Origin: Vicinamibacterales bacterium
GTDB taxonomy: Bacteria > Acidobacteriota > Vicinamibacteria > Vicinamibacterales > UBA2999
Direction: 5' to 3'
Assembly (NCBI GenBank): GCA_041394705.1
Contig: JAWKHS010000017.1
Coordinates: 62,001-126,000 of the forward strand
Length of the DNA: 64,000 bases
Shown here: positions 1-8,798 of the stretch, piece by piece
Position numbering within the stretch: the first letter of the stretch is position 1
Layout of the letters: each line of letters opens with the position of its first letter
Made by a program: the position numbers and the translations under genes
Notes under the pieces: model-generated
Told to the model about the DNA's origin: nothing
What the model saw: only the letters and a program-made list of their open reading frames with translations
Database searches by the model: none

Positions 1-59
1 GTCGGCCGCCTCCGATCGGGCAACTCCGCCCGGCGTCCGGCCCATGGACCCGGTGGGTG

Positions 60-135
60 TGGCGTCCCCGACGGGATTCGAACCCGTGTTTTAGCCTTGA
101 AAGGGCCACGTCCTAGGCCTCTGGACGACGGGGAC
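60..135 (-). tRNA. tRNA-Glu (anticodon TTC)
   Basis: Read on the minus strand, the sequence folds as a full cloverleaf. A 7-bp acceptor stem GTCCCCG/CGGGGAC is followed by the D arm, an anticodon stem TGGCC/GGCTA with loop CTTTCAA giving anticodon TTC, and a T arm with TTCGAATC. The discriminator G and a genome-encoded CCA follow at 63-60. Confidence 0.96.
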
Positions 136-154
136 GCGTGGGTGAGAACCCGGA

Positions 155-160
155 ATCGTA
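155..160 (-). promoter_or_regulatory. Candidate -10 element of tRNA-Glu
   Basis: TACGAT on the minus strand lies about 20 bases upstream of the tRNA 5' end. No convincing -35 is seen at 17-bp spacing, so this is only a candidate. Confidence 0.35.
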
Positions 161-262
161 GCACGGAGCCCCGTCCGGCCGTCCCCTGAGGGGTTTCCCC
201 GCCCGCCGTCGCTTGCTGTGAATGAACGGGTCGATGGGCGGCCCGGGCGAGGGGGGCAGGGG

Positions 263-1480
263 ATGGCCACGACGACGGCGGCGAGCGTTCGCGATCACCT
301 CGATCCGTGGGGCTTCGGGCGGAGCGGCGATGCCGCCGAGGTCACCTGGACCGACTCGCCGCGGCCCGGCGACCCGCTCGACGACGCAGATTCGGACGCG
401 GCCATTGCCGGCGACGAGCCGTGGACGCCGGCCCCTCACGCCCCGGCGGCCTACGCCGTCGACCCGCGGCCCTCCGGCCCCGGGTTCGCCGCCGACGCCG
501 TCACCCCGGTGCCGCGGGAGATGTTCGGCATCCTGGCGCTCTTCGCGCTCGTCATCCTGGCGCAAGCCGTCTACATCGGCTACTCGCTGGTCGGCGGCTC
601 CCGCGACGTGAGCGAGATGGTCGTGTCCTCCCATCCGAGCGGCGCCCAGGTCCTGGTCGACGGCCGCCTGGAGGGCACCACCCCCCTGGCGGCGTTCGTG
701 GCGGCCGGCCGCCACCTGATCGAGGTCCTCGGGCCCGGCGGTGCGCCGGAACAGTTCGAGACGGACCTCGTGCCCGGCGAGCGGTGGGCGCGGCACGTCG
801 AACTGCCGGGCACGCCCCAGCGCGCGGCGACGACGGGCACGCTCCGCGTGGACACCGGCGCGGCCGCGGCGCAGGTCCTCATCGACGGCGAACTCGCGGG
901 CTCGACGCCGTACTCGCGCGAGTCACTTGCGTCCGGGCCCCATGTGGTCCGCGTGACGTTCGACCACGGCCGTGCCACGGAACGGCAGATCACGCTCGCT
1001 GGCGGCGAGACGCTGGCGTTGGTGCTCGACCCTCCGGCCGCGCGGCCGGCCGCGCCGGCGGGGCCGGTGTCGGGCTGGCTCAAGATCGAGGCGCCCTTCG
1101 CAGTCCAGGTGATGGAGAAGGGGGAAGTGCTGGGGTCGAGCGACGCCGATCGCCTCATGCTCAGCGCCGGCGGCCACGTGCTGGAGCTCGCGAACGCGGG
1201 GCTCGGCTTCACCGCGTCGGTCAAGACGGTGGTGTCGGCCGGCAAGGTCACGCCGCTCGTCGTCGACGTGCCCGTAGCCGCCGTGCACGTCAACGCCTCG
1301 CCGTGGGCCGAGGTGCTCGTGGACGGGCGGCGGGTGGGCGAGACGCCGCTGGCGAACCTGATGCTGCCGCTCGGGCCCCACAAGGTCGTCCTGCGCCACC
1401 CCGAGCTCGGTGAACGGGTCCAGTCGCTCGTGGTGCGCGCGTCCGGGCCGAACCGGCTTGCGGCGGATCTGCGGAGGTAG
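263..1480 (+). CDS. PEGA-domain inner-membrane protein
   Basis: A 405-residue protein. A soluble Asp/Ala-rich N-terminus of about 80 residues precedes one transmembrane helix (EMFGILALFALVILAQAV) and an extracytoplasmic C-terminus. That part carries PEGA-type repeats with the signature 'sxPsGAqVlVDGrleGtTPl', clearly at about residues 130-165, 195-235 and 345-385, and a degenerate fourth near 275-310. PEGA domains are beta-rich and often found in surface or envelope proteins; the substrate is unknown. The ATG at 263 is chosen because GAGGGGGGCAGGGG lies just upstream; an in-frame GTG at 218 is the alternative. The downstream gene begins three bases after the stop, so the two are probably co-transcribed. 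Confidence 0.8.
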   Translation: MATTTAASVRDHLDPWGFGRSGDAAEVTWTDSPRPGDPLDDADSDAAIAGDEPWTPAPHAPAAYAVDPRPSGPGFAADAVTPVPREMFGILALFALVILAQAVYIGYSLVGGSRDVSEMVVSSHPSGAQVLVDGRLEGTTPLAAFVAAGRHLIEVLGPGGAPEQFETDLVPGERWARHVELPGTPQRAATTGTLRVDTGAAAAQVLIDGELAGSTPYSRESLASGPHVVRVTFDHGRATERQITLAGGETLALVLDPPAARPAAPAGPVSGWLKIEAPFAVQVMEKGEVLGSSDADRLMLSAGGHVLELANAGLGFTASVKTVVSAGKVTPLVVDVPVAAVHVNASPWAEVLVDGRRVGETPLANLMLPLGPHKVVLRHPELGERVQSLVVRASGPNRLAADLRR

Positions 1481-1483
1481 ACG

Positions 1484-2659
1484 ATGCGGAACGTCCTCAT
1501 CACGGCCGTCGTCGTGGCCCTGCTCGGCGCGTGGGCGCCCGCCACGGCGCAACCCGCCGTCCAGGCGGCGCTGGACCTCTACGCGGCCGCCGCCTACGAG
1601 GACGCCTTGCGCGCCCTCGACGCGCTCGACCCGGCGGCCCTGCCCGAGGACGCGCGCGTGACCGTCGATCGGCACCGCATGCTGTGTCTGATGGCGCTGG
1701 GCCGCCCCGACGAGGCCGAGGCGGCCGCGGCCGGCCTTCTGCAGATCGCGCCCGAGTTCGTGCTCACGGAGGCCGACGCGTCGCCTCGCGTGCGCGCCAT
1801 GTTCGACCACGCCCGCCGGCAGGTGCTGCCGCGGGTGGCGCGGCAGCTCTACACGGACGGCCGCGGCGCGTTCGATGCGGGGCGTCTCGACGAGGCGCGC
1901 GAGCTCTTCGCGACGCTCGGGCGCGTGCTGGCCGATCCGGAGCTCACCCGCGACGCCGCGCTGGCCGACCTGCGCGCCCTCGGTGAGGGGTTCCTGACGC
2001 TGGCGGGCGCGGCGCTCGACGGACCGTCGCGTGGTCCGGCGGCCGCGAGGCGGCCGGCGCCCTCCGTCGCCGAACTGCTGGCCCAGCGCGCCGCCGGGCC
2101 GGCCCTCATCGTGGCGCCCTCGCACGATGCGACGGCGCCGGAGTCGACGTCGCCGCCGCTCGCGGCGGAGGACGCGACGGGCGGGCCGTCCGCGCTCCCT
2201 GTCGCGCCAGTTGAAGACCGTCCGACGGCCGACCCGGACGAGACGTCCACGCCGGCCACCGGCAACGACCCCGCGGCGCCGGCCGGGCCCGGCCCGGCAG
2301 CCGCCTCGGCCGACCCCACGTCGGCCGCTCCCGCCGAGCCGCCGCCGTTCACGCCGATCGACTTCTTCGTGTACGACTGGCGTGACGCCGACGTGACGCC
2401 GCCGGAGCCAATCCAACAGGCCGTGTCGGGGTGGTGGGGGTCGCGCGGGGCGCCGGAGCCGGGCACACCGCTCGGTGCGCTGGACATGCTGGTGGACGAG
2501 CAGGGCAACGTCACAGACGCCAAGATCTACGTCTCGGTCAGCCGCGTGTACGACGCCGTGCTGCTGCAATCGGTCAAGGCCTGGAAGTACCGGCCGGCGC
2601 TGCGCGGTGGCCGGCCCGTGAAGTACCGGCGCGTCAGCGACGTCGTCGCGGGCCGCTGA
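1484..2659 (+). CDS. Secreted TPR-like protein with C-terminal TonB domain
   Basis: A 391-residue protein with a signal peptide (residues 1-22, ending ATAQ). A helical tetratricopeptide-like region (about 25-165) follows, then an Ala/Pro/Thr-rich linker (about 180-285). The C-terminal domain of about 85 residues carries 'DMLVDEQGNVTDAKI' and 'VKAWKYRPALRGGRPV', the hallmark of TonB C-terminal domains. No transmembrane anchor follows the signal peptide, so it is probably periplasmic rather than a classical energy-transducing TonB. The SD sequence GGAGGTAG overlaps the end of the PEGA gene, which indicates translational coupling. Confidence 0.8.
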   Translation: MRNVLITAVVVALLGAWAPATAQPAVQAALDLYAAAAYEDALRALDALDPAALPEDARVTVDRHRMLCLMALGRPDEAEAAAAGLLQIAPEFVLTEADASPRVRAMFDHARRQVLPRVARQLYTDGRGAFDAGRLDEARELFATLGRVLADPELTRDAALADLRALGEGFLTLAGAALDGPSRGPAAARRPAPSVAELLAQRAAGPALIVAPSHDATAPESTSPPLAAEDATGGPSALPVAPVEDRPTADPDETSTPATGNDPAAPAGPGPAAASADPTSAAPAEPPPFTPIDFFVYDWRDADVTPPEPIQQAVSGWWGSRGAPEPGTPLGALDMLVDEQGNVTDAKIYVSVSRVYDAVLLQSVKAWKYRPALRGGRPVKYRRVSDVVAGR

Positions 2660-2790
2660 GCCCGATGCCGGTCGCGGCCGGAGTGTTACCGCGGCTGCGC
2701 ATCGTCGCGACGGACCCGCCCGCCGGTCCCGAAGTTCGTCCCGAGGTCTGCCCGGTTCGTGGCAAGATGAGCGCGAGTCGCCCCCGCGGT

Positions 2791-2796
2791 AGGAGG
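2791..2796 (+). promoter_or_regulatory. Shine-Dalgarno sequence that fixes a CTG start
   Basis: A perfect AGGAGG lies 8 bases before an in-frame CTG at 2805. An in-frame TAG at 2790-2792 excludes any start further upstream, and the next GTG (2874) would remove the conserved N-terminal nucleotide-binding loop of the glycosyltransferase. Confidence 0.7.
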
Positions 2797-2804
2797 CTGT
2801 CCGC

Positions 2805-4814
2805 CTGACGCACGTTTTCATCTGCCGGGAATTCCCACCGGCTGCGTATCCCCCAGGGGGAATCGGTACGTATGTGCAGCATGCGGCGAGGCTCCTGGCG
2901 GACGCCGGCGAACGCGTGCACGTCGTCGCCCACCGCTGGGACGGCGCCCCGCGCCGCAGGGACGTGTCCGTCGACGGCCGTCTGATCGTCCACAGGCTCG
3001 CCCTCGACGACGCCCCGGCGCCGGCCGAGCTCAGCGGCCCGCACGCGAGCTACGCGCCGCTCGTCGCCGCGGCCTTGCTCGCCTCGCCCTATCCGACCCA
3101 GGCCTTCGCCTGGCAGGCCGCGCGCCTGGTCGAGCAGCTCGTCGTCGACGAGCCCATCGACGTGATCGAGGCACAGGAGTGGGAGGCCCCGCTGGCCTAC
3201 TTCCAACTCCGCCGCGCGGCCGGGCTCGGCCCGTCGGTGCGCCCGCCCTGCGTGGTGCACGTCCATTCGCCGACCGAGCGCATCTTCGCGGCCAACGGCT
3301 GGGACACGGCCGTGGCGGACTTCGCTCCCGCGGCGGCGCTGGAGGCCTATTCGATTCAGACGGCCGACGCCGTCCTGTGTCCGAGCCGCTTCATCGCCGA
3401 CGAGACGATCGCGCGTTACGGTCTCGACCCGGGTCGGGTGACGGTGGTGCCGTATCCGCGTGGCGACACGCCCCTGGTGGAGCGTTCCTCCGAGGTATGG
3501 GCCTCGCCGACGGTGTGCCACGTGGGCCGGCTCGAGCCACGCAAGGGCGTCGTCGAGTGGGCCCAGGCCATCGCGGCGGTCGCGCCCGCGCATCCCGCGG
3601 CGCGGTTCGATTTCATCGGCGGCGACACGCCGATGGCGGTCACCGGCGGCACGACCGTGGGCGACGTGATGCGCCGTCACCTGCCGCGGGCGGTGCGCCG
3701 CCAGGTCCGGTTCCATGGTTCCGTCGACCGCGCGGGCGTGGCCGCACTGCTCGGGCACGCCTCGGCGGCTGTCGTGCCCTCGCGCTGGGAGAACTTCCCG
3801 TACAGCTGCATCGAGGCCATGTCCACCGGCCTGCCCGTGCTGGCGTCTCCGCATGGCGGCATGCGCGAACTCGTCGTCGACGGCGAGTCGGGCTGGATCG
3901 CGGCCGACGCGACGCCCGAGGCCCTCGCGCGCGCCCTCGCCAGGGTACTCGCCGTGTCTGGCGAGGCGAAGCAGGCCATGGGGCGCTCGGCGGCGGCCAC
4001 GGTGCGACGGGTGTGCGACAGCGCGTCGGTCGTCGGCCAGCATCTGGCGTGGAAGTCCGGGCTCTCCGCTCGGCCCATTCCCGTCGTGCACGCCTCGCGG
4101 CCCTCGAGGCCGGCCGATGACGCGCGGGCGCCTGCCGCCTCGGATCGGGTGGCCTGGCCCGTCATCGCCTGCTCACCGGACGGCGAGAGCGCGGCGCTCG
4201 ACGCCGCTCGCCACGCGGTGGCCGGCGGGGCGTCCGGCGTGGTGCTGACCGAGGCCGGGGCGACCGTGGACGGTGGTGCACTCGACGGGGTCCTGGCCTG
4301 GATGGACCGCGAGCCCGCCCTTGGACTCGTGTCGGGCTGGACTCTCGACGACGGGTCCCCGGCGCGCCTCGTCCTGCCGCCGGTGCTGGCCCGTCCGCTC
4401 GTCCTGGAGTCCGGTGCCGCCTCGCCCGCCGTCCTCGTGCGGGCCGAGGTGGTCCGCGCCTGTCCGGCCGCCTCGCGACTCGCGCTCTTCGACGCCGCGG
4501 CCGCCAGCGGGTGGAGCAGCGCCCTGTGGCCGGGCGTGCTGGCCAGGGGGACGGGCCTGGGCGGCGTGCGACCGCGCCGCCGCTACTCGTCGATGGCCCT
4601 GGCCGTCCAGCGCCTGCACATGCCGGTGCTGCAGTGGCTGCGTGAATGCTCGGCGGAGGACCGGCGCCGGTTCGTCGCCGACGGGCTCAAGCATCCGGGC
4701 CGCTCGGTCCGCTGGGTCGCCGATCGGGCCGCGCGCGTGCTCCGTGCGGGCGCGCGGCAGGGACCGGCCGAACCGCCGCCGTCGAGCAGCCGACGTCCGC
4801 CTCAGGTATCGTAA
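2805..4814 (+). CDS. GT4-family glycosyltransferase with C-terminal extension
   Basis: A 669-residue protein if translation starts at CTG 2805. The N-terminal Rossmann domain begins THVFICREFPPAAYPPGG and contains the typical GGIGTYV loop. The second domain has the GT4 signature PSRWENFPYSCIEAMSTG (an EX7E motif) and GGMREL. Residues after about 425 form an Ala-rich extension that weakly resembles a GT-A fold without a DxD motif, so it may be a degraded second transferase domain. The role is probably sugar transfer from a nucleotide sugar to a lipid-linked or growing glycan at the cytoplasmic membrane face. It opens a run of co-oriented glycosyltransferase genes ending at 8794. Confidence 0.85.
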   Translation: MTHVFICREFPPAAYPPGGIGTYVQHAARLLADAGERVHVVAHRWDGAPRRRDVSVDGRLIVHRLALDDAPAPAELSGPHASYAPLVAAALLASPYPTQAFAWQAARLVEQLVVDEPIDVIEAQEWEAPLAYFQLRRAAGLGPSVRPPCVVHVHSPTERIFAANGWDTAVADFAPAAALEAYSIQTADAVLCPSRFIADETIARYGLDPGRVTVVPYPRGDTPLVERSSEVWASPTVCHVGRLEPRKGVVEWAQAIAAVAPAHPAARFDFIGGDTPMAVTGGTTVGDVMRRHLPRAVRRQVRFHGSVDRAGVAALLGHASAAVVPSRWENFPYSCIEAMSTGLPVLASPHGGMRELVVDGESGWIAADATPEALARALARVLAVSGEAKQAMGRSAAATVRRVCDSASVVGQHLAWKSGLSARPIPVVHASRPSRPADDARAPAASDRVAWPVIACSPDGESAALDAARHAVAGGASGVVLTEAGATVDGGALDGVLAWMDREPALGLVSGWTLDDGSPARLVLPPVLARPLVLESGAASPAVLVRAEVVRACPAASRLALFDAAAASGWSSALWPGVLARGTGLGGVRPRRRYSSMALAVQRLHMPVLQWLRECSAEDRRRFVADGLKHPGRSVRWVADRAARVLRAGARQGPAEPPPSSSRRPPQVS

Positions 4815-4832
4815 CCGTTTCACCACGTCCCA

Positions 4833-5858
4833 ATGTCCGCGCCCCGTGTCTCCGTCGTGATCGCCGCGTACAACGCGGGCCAGTTCATCGAGGCGACGTG
4901 CCGTTCGGCCATGCGGCAGACGTTTCGGGCCTTGGAGATCGTGGTGGTCGACGACGGGTCCACCGATGACACCGCCGACATCGTGCAGGCGCTGTCGGCG
5001 GAGGATCCGCGGGTGCGGCTCCTGCGACAGCCGAACCAGGGGGTGGCCGCCGCCCGCAATCTGGCCATCGCCGAGTCCACCGGCGAGTACGTCGCGCCCC
5101 TGGACGCGGACGATCTGTGGGATCCGACCAAGATTCAGCGCCAGGTGGAGGCCCTCGACGCGGCGGCGCCCGCGGCGGCGATGGCCTACTGCTGGTGGGC
5201 GTGGATCGACGTGGTGGGCCGGGTGCTGGATCGGTCGCCGCGCTGGCAGGTCGAGGGCCGCGTCCTCGATCGCCTCGTAGAGGTGAACTTCACGGGCAGT
5301 GCCAGCGTGCCGCTCTTCAGGCGCGACGCCCTCGAGGCCGCGGGTGGGTACGATCCCGTCCTGCGCGACAACGGCTGCCAGGGCTGCGAGGACTGGGACG
5401 TGGCCCTGCGCGTGGCCGCGGCGCATCCCGTCGTGGTCGTGCCCGCGACCCTGGTCGCCTACCGCCGCCGCGACGACAGCATGTCCTCGGCCTGCGACAC
5501 GATGTGGCGCTCGCGCCTCGCCGTGATGCACAGCCTCGCGGAGCGGACCCCCTCGATCACGCCGGCGGTCCTGCGCCGGTCGAAGGGCCAGTTCGCGCTG
5601 TATCTCGCGGGGGTGTCGTACTGGGCGGGCGATACATGGGGCGCCTGCCGCTGGGCGCTCCGATCGGGGCCCCTGCGGCTGCTCGCCGCCGTGACGCCGC
5701 ACGTCGCGCGACTGCTGGTCCGGCGCCCACGCGCCGCCACCGACGCGCTCATGCGGGTGCCAGAGGACATCCGTCTCGCGCACCTCGACCTGCCCGAACC
5801 GCTCATCCCGTACGACCGCATCTACGCGCGCTACTGGCAGGGGCGCGACCCGCGATGA
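4833..5858 (+). CDS. GT2-family glycosyltransferase
   Basis: A 341-residue GT-A enzyme. The N-terminus VSVVIAAYNAGQFIEATCRS and VVVDDGSTDDT bind the nucleotide sugar, and DADDLWDP is the DxD metal motif near residue 90. The acceptor part includes a conserved ED in GCEDWDVALRVA. The C-terminal 90 residues are helical and may contact the membrane. The gene follows the GT4 gene by 18 bases and overlaps the next gene by four (ATGA), so it lies within a translationally coupled glycan operon. Confidence 0.9.
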   Translation: MSAPRVSVVIAAYNAGQFIEATCRSAMRQTFRALEIVVVDDGSTDDTADIVQALSAEDPRVRLLRQPNQGVAAARNLAIAESTGEYVAPLDADDLWDPTKIQRQVEALDAAAPAAAMAYCWWAWIDVVGRVLDRSPRWQVEGRVLDRLVEVNFTGSASVPLFRRDALEAAGGYDPVLRDNGCQGCEDWDVALRVAAAHPVVVVPATLVAYRRRDDSMSSACDTMWRSRLAVMHSLAERTPSITPAVLRRSKGQFALYLAGVSYWAGDTWGACRWALRSGPLRLLAAVTPHVARLLVRRPRAATDALMRVPEDIRLAHLDLPEPLIPYDRIYARYWQGRDPR

Positions 5859-7501
5859 CGCTCGCCGGTTCCGCCCTCCGGATCCGTACGCTGCCGGGCC
5901 TCGCCGCCATCGCCGAGTCGAAGGCGGGCCAGACGCTGGGCGTGGTGCTGGCCACCCTGCTCGTCGGGCTGTGGCACGCGGCCAACGACGGCCTGTGGTT
6001 CCAGGGGGACTCGCCCCGCCACGCGGCCACCGGCCAGTTCTACTGGGATCTGCTGACGGCGATGCCCCGTCACCCCCTGGACTACGCCTTGAGCTACTTC
6101 GCCCGGTACCCCGTCATCGTGCTGGGCGCGTATCCGCCGCTCTTCCACCTCGCCGAGGCCGCCGTGTTCGGGGTCACGGGCCCCTCGGCCTACGCCGCCA
6201 AGGGCCTGGTGCTCATGTCGGCGGCGGCGATGGGCGTCTACGCGATGCTCTGGGGGCGACGGTGGATCGGGCCGCTGGCCGGGTGGGCCGGCGCCTGCAC
6301 GGTGCTGCTGCCGTGGATGGTCCAGTTCTCGAACGCCGTGCTCCTGAACGTCCCGGCGGCCGCCCTCGGCTTCGGGGCGTTGTATCACTGCCAGGCCTGG
6401 ATCGACACCGGCGCCCGGCGCGACCGCGCGTGGTTCGCGGTGTTCACGGGCGCGGCCGTCCTCACCTACGTGCCCGGTGCGATCGTCGTGCCGATGGCCA
6501 TGACCTGGATGCTGCTCTCGCTGCGCCACCTCGACGCGCGCGTGCTCTGGGTGCCGGCTGCCGGCCTCGTGACGGCGGTCGCGGTCGCGGCCGTGGTCCT
6601 GCCGGAGCAGTTCGCGCGTCAGGGGCCGTCGCTGGCCCGGCTCACCGATCCCATCAACTGGCGCTACTACGCCGAACTGGCCCCGCGGGGCCTGTCGTGG
6701 ACCTGGATCGCGCTCGGTGCGGCAGGCGTCGTCGCGGGCGTGTCCACCGTGGCGCTACGGCGCGTCACGCTGCGCCTGATGCTGGCGACGCTCGCCGCCG
6801 CGCTCTGCCTGGCGGTCCTGCCGGCGCGCGACGTGCGCTACGCCGTCGTCTGCGGTCCGCTGCTGGTCCTGGCCGGATTCGTCGCGGTGGCCTGGGCGGC
6901 GGACCGCGCGGGCTCGTGGCGCCCCGCGGCCGCGGCCGCGGCCGTGGCCGTGCTGCTCGGCGGGTCCGTGTCCACCGCGCTGGCGACGCCGCTCAAGCGC
7001 GTGTCGGGCATCGACGCCGTCGCCGATTACCTGCGGAAAAATGGTCCGACCGACAGCGTCCTCTACAGCGGCGTGTACGATGGCGTCTTCAGTTTCTACG
7101 TGCGCGCGATGGACCCCGGATTCGAGCGCCGCGTCGTGCTCTCCAGCCGATTCCTCGGCGAGATGCGGCAGGAGGCGGACTTCACCTGGCGCGAGACGCT
7201 GCGGGTGCAGACGCCGGCCGACGTCGTCGCGCTCGTGCAGCGGGCGTCGGGCTGCCGCTGGGTGGCCGTCGAGGTCGGCGGCGACTGGCTGACGGCGTCC
7301 GACCGGCTCCTGATCGACGCACTCGGCCGCCCGGAGTTCGAACACGTCCGGTCGTTCGACGTGGAAGCCAGCCCCGTGCGACGCATCGATCTCTACCGGT
7401 TCCTGCCGGAGTTGCAGCCCGCGCCGCCCGTCGACCTCACGTTCCCGTCGTTCACCACCCGGGTCTTGCCCGGCGTCGCGCCCATTCCGGCGCGACGATG
7501 A
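5855..7501 (+). CDS. GT-C (ArnT/PMT-like) membrane glycosyltransferase
   Basis: A 548-residue polytopic membrane protein with about ten or more hydrophobic segments. The first periplasmic loop holds the acidic motif FQGDSPRH expected of polyprenyl-phosphate-sugar-dependent GT-C enzymes (GT39/GT83). A soluble C-terminal region of about 150 residues follows. Such enzymes move a sugar from a lipid carrier to an acceptor on the outer face of the inner membrane. ATG 5855 is chosen because it gives the ATGA overlap with the upstream GT2 gene; the open frame extends upstream only as a shadow of that gene. Confidence 0.82.
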   Translation: MTLAGSALRIRTLPGLAAIAESKAGQTLGVVLATLLVGLWHAANDGLWFQGDSPRHAATGQFYWDLLTAMPRHPLDYALSYFARYPVIVLGAYPPLFHLAEAAVFGVTGPSAYAAKGLVLMSAAAMGVYAMLWGRRWIGPLAGWAGACTVLLPWMVQFSNAVLLNVPAAALGFGALYHCQAWIDTGARRDRAWFAVFTGAAVLTYVPGAIVVPMAMTWMLLSLRHLDARVLWVPAAGLVTAVAVAAVVLPEQFARQGPSLARLTDPINWRYYAELAPRGLSWTWIALGAAGVVAGVSTVALRRVTLRLMLATLAAALCLAVLPARDVRYAVVCGPLLVLAGFVAVAWAADRAGSWRPAAAAAAVAVLLGGSVSTALATPLKRVSGIDAVADYLRKNGPTDSVLYSGVYDGVFSFYVRAMDPGFERRVVLSSRFLGEMRQEADFTWRETLRVQTPADVVALVQRASGCRWVAVEVGGDWLTASDRLLIDALGRPEFEHVRSFDVEASPVRRIDLYRFLPELQPAPPVDLTFPSFTTRVLPGVAPIPARR

Positions 7502-7519
7502 CCCTGCCCCCCCCAGCCC

Positions 7520-8794
7520 ATGGCCCAAGACCCCCTCCATTCCCCGGCGCCCCGTGCGGGTCCACCCCTGCGCATCGCGCTCCTGTCGTTCGAGTACCCG
7601 CCCGAGACCGGCTTCGGCGGCATCGGCTCCTACACGTGGCATCACGCGCGCGGCCTGGCGGCGCTCGGCCACGAGGTACACGTGCTGGCGGGCGCCCGCG
7701 AGCCGACGCCGCTTCGCTCCGAGCAGGACGGCGGTGTGCACGTGCACCGCTACTGGGCCAGCGGGCCGATGATGGGCCTGTTCAACGGCCTCGGGAAGTT
7801 CCGGCTGTGGTGGACGCGCCAGCGGCTGCAGAACGCGTGGAGCATGTACCAGGGCCTTCGAACGTTGCACCACCGACACGCCTTCGACGTGGTGGAGATG
7901 CCCGAGTGCGGCGCCGAAGGAGCGCTGGTCACGCGTCTGCTCGACATTCCGAGCGTGGTGCGCCTCCACTCGCCGTCCCGGCTCATCATGGGGTCGTACG
8001 ACGTGCGGCGTCTCGACATCGAAGCCTGCTCGGCCCTCGAACAGCCGGCGCTCCGCCACGCCACCGCGCTCACGTCGTGTTCGCGGTTCCTGGCCGACGA
8101 GGTGACCGACAAGCTCGGCGTCCTGCGCCAGATCGCCGTCATCACCAACGGGCTCGACGTGGGGTGGTTCGACCAGTCGTCGGCGCCGGTGGCGGTCTTC
8201 GAGAAGTACCAGGTGCCGCGGCGGCCCCTGACGATCGTCTTCACCGGGCGCATGGAGCGGCGGAAGGGCATCCACCTGCTGCCCGAGATCGCCGGGCACA
8301 TCCTGGAGCGCCACGACGTCTCGTTCGTGCTCGCCGGCGCCGACCTGTTCGGCTACGTCCAGCAGACCCTCCTGCCCGCGCTCGCGTCGCGGCCCCTGAA
8401 GGGCTCGATCCACTGGCTCGGACCGCTGCCGCTCGGCGACCTGCGTCCGCTCGTGGCCGCGGCCGACATCTTCCTGCTGCCCAGCCTGTGGGAGAACTGC
8501 CCGTACTCGTGCCTCGAAGCGATGGCGGCGGGCCGCGCCATCGTGTGCGCGAACCAGGGCGGCATGCCGGAGCTCATCCGGCACGAGGAGAACGGCCTGC
8601 TGGCCGTGACCGAGGACGCCGCGTCGTTCACGGCGCAGGTCGAGCGCCTCGTCGGCGACGCGGAACTGCGCCGTCGCCTCGGCCGGGCGGCCCGGGCCAC
8701 GCTGGAGTCCAGGCACGATCACGTGGGGATCGCGCGCCAGACCGTCGAGGTCTACCGGCGGGTCATGCGCGAGCGGCCGCGCGGGTCGCGATGA
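7520..8794 (+). CDS. GT4-family glycosyltransferase
   Basis: A 424-residue two-domain GT-B enzyme. The N-terminal domain begins RIALLSFEYPPETGFGGIGSY, and the C-terminal domain has FTGRMERRKGIHLLPEIA and the EX7E motif in LWENCPYSCLEAMAAG. It resembles the GT4 gene at 2805 closely in both signatures (WENxPYSCxEAM), so the two are probably paralogues. It is the last gene of the plus-strand run and ends four bases before the 3' end of the convergent gene. Confidence 0.9.
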   Translation: MAQDPLHSPAPRAGPPLRIALLSFEYPPETGFGGIGSYTWHHARGLAALGHEVHVLAGAREPTPLRSEQDGGVHVHRYWASGPMMGLFNGLGKFRLWWTRQRLQNAWSMYQGLRTLHHRHAFDVVEMPECGAEGALVTRLLDIPSVVRLHSPSRLIMGSYDVRRLDIEACSALEQPALRHATALTSCSRFLADEVTDKLGVLRQIAVITNGLDVGWFDQSSAPVAVFEKYQVPRRPLTIVFTGRMERRKGIHLLPEIAGHILERHDVSFVLAGADLFGYVQQTLLPALASRPLKGSIHWLGPLPLGDLRPLVAAADIFLLPSLWENCPYSCLEAMAAGRAIVCANQGGMPELIRHEENGLLAVTEDAASFTAQVERLVGDAELRRRLGRAARATLESRHDHVGIARQTVEVYRRVMRERPRGSR

Positions 8795-8798
8795 GGCC

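Noticed and set aside
113..796. 227-residue minus-strand ORF
   Set aside because: It overlaps tRNA-Glu and is antisense to the PEGA gene, with no motif.
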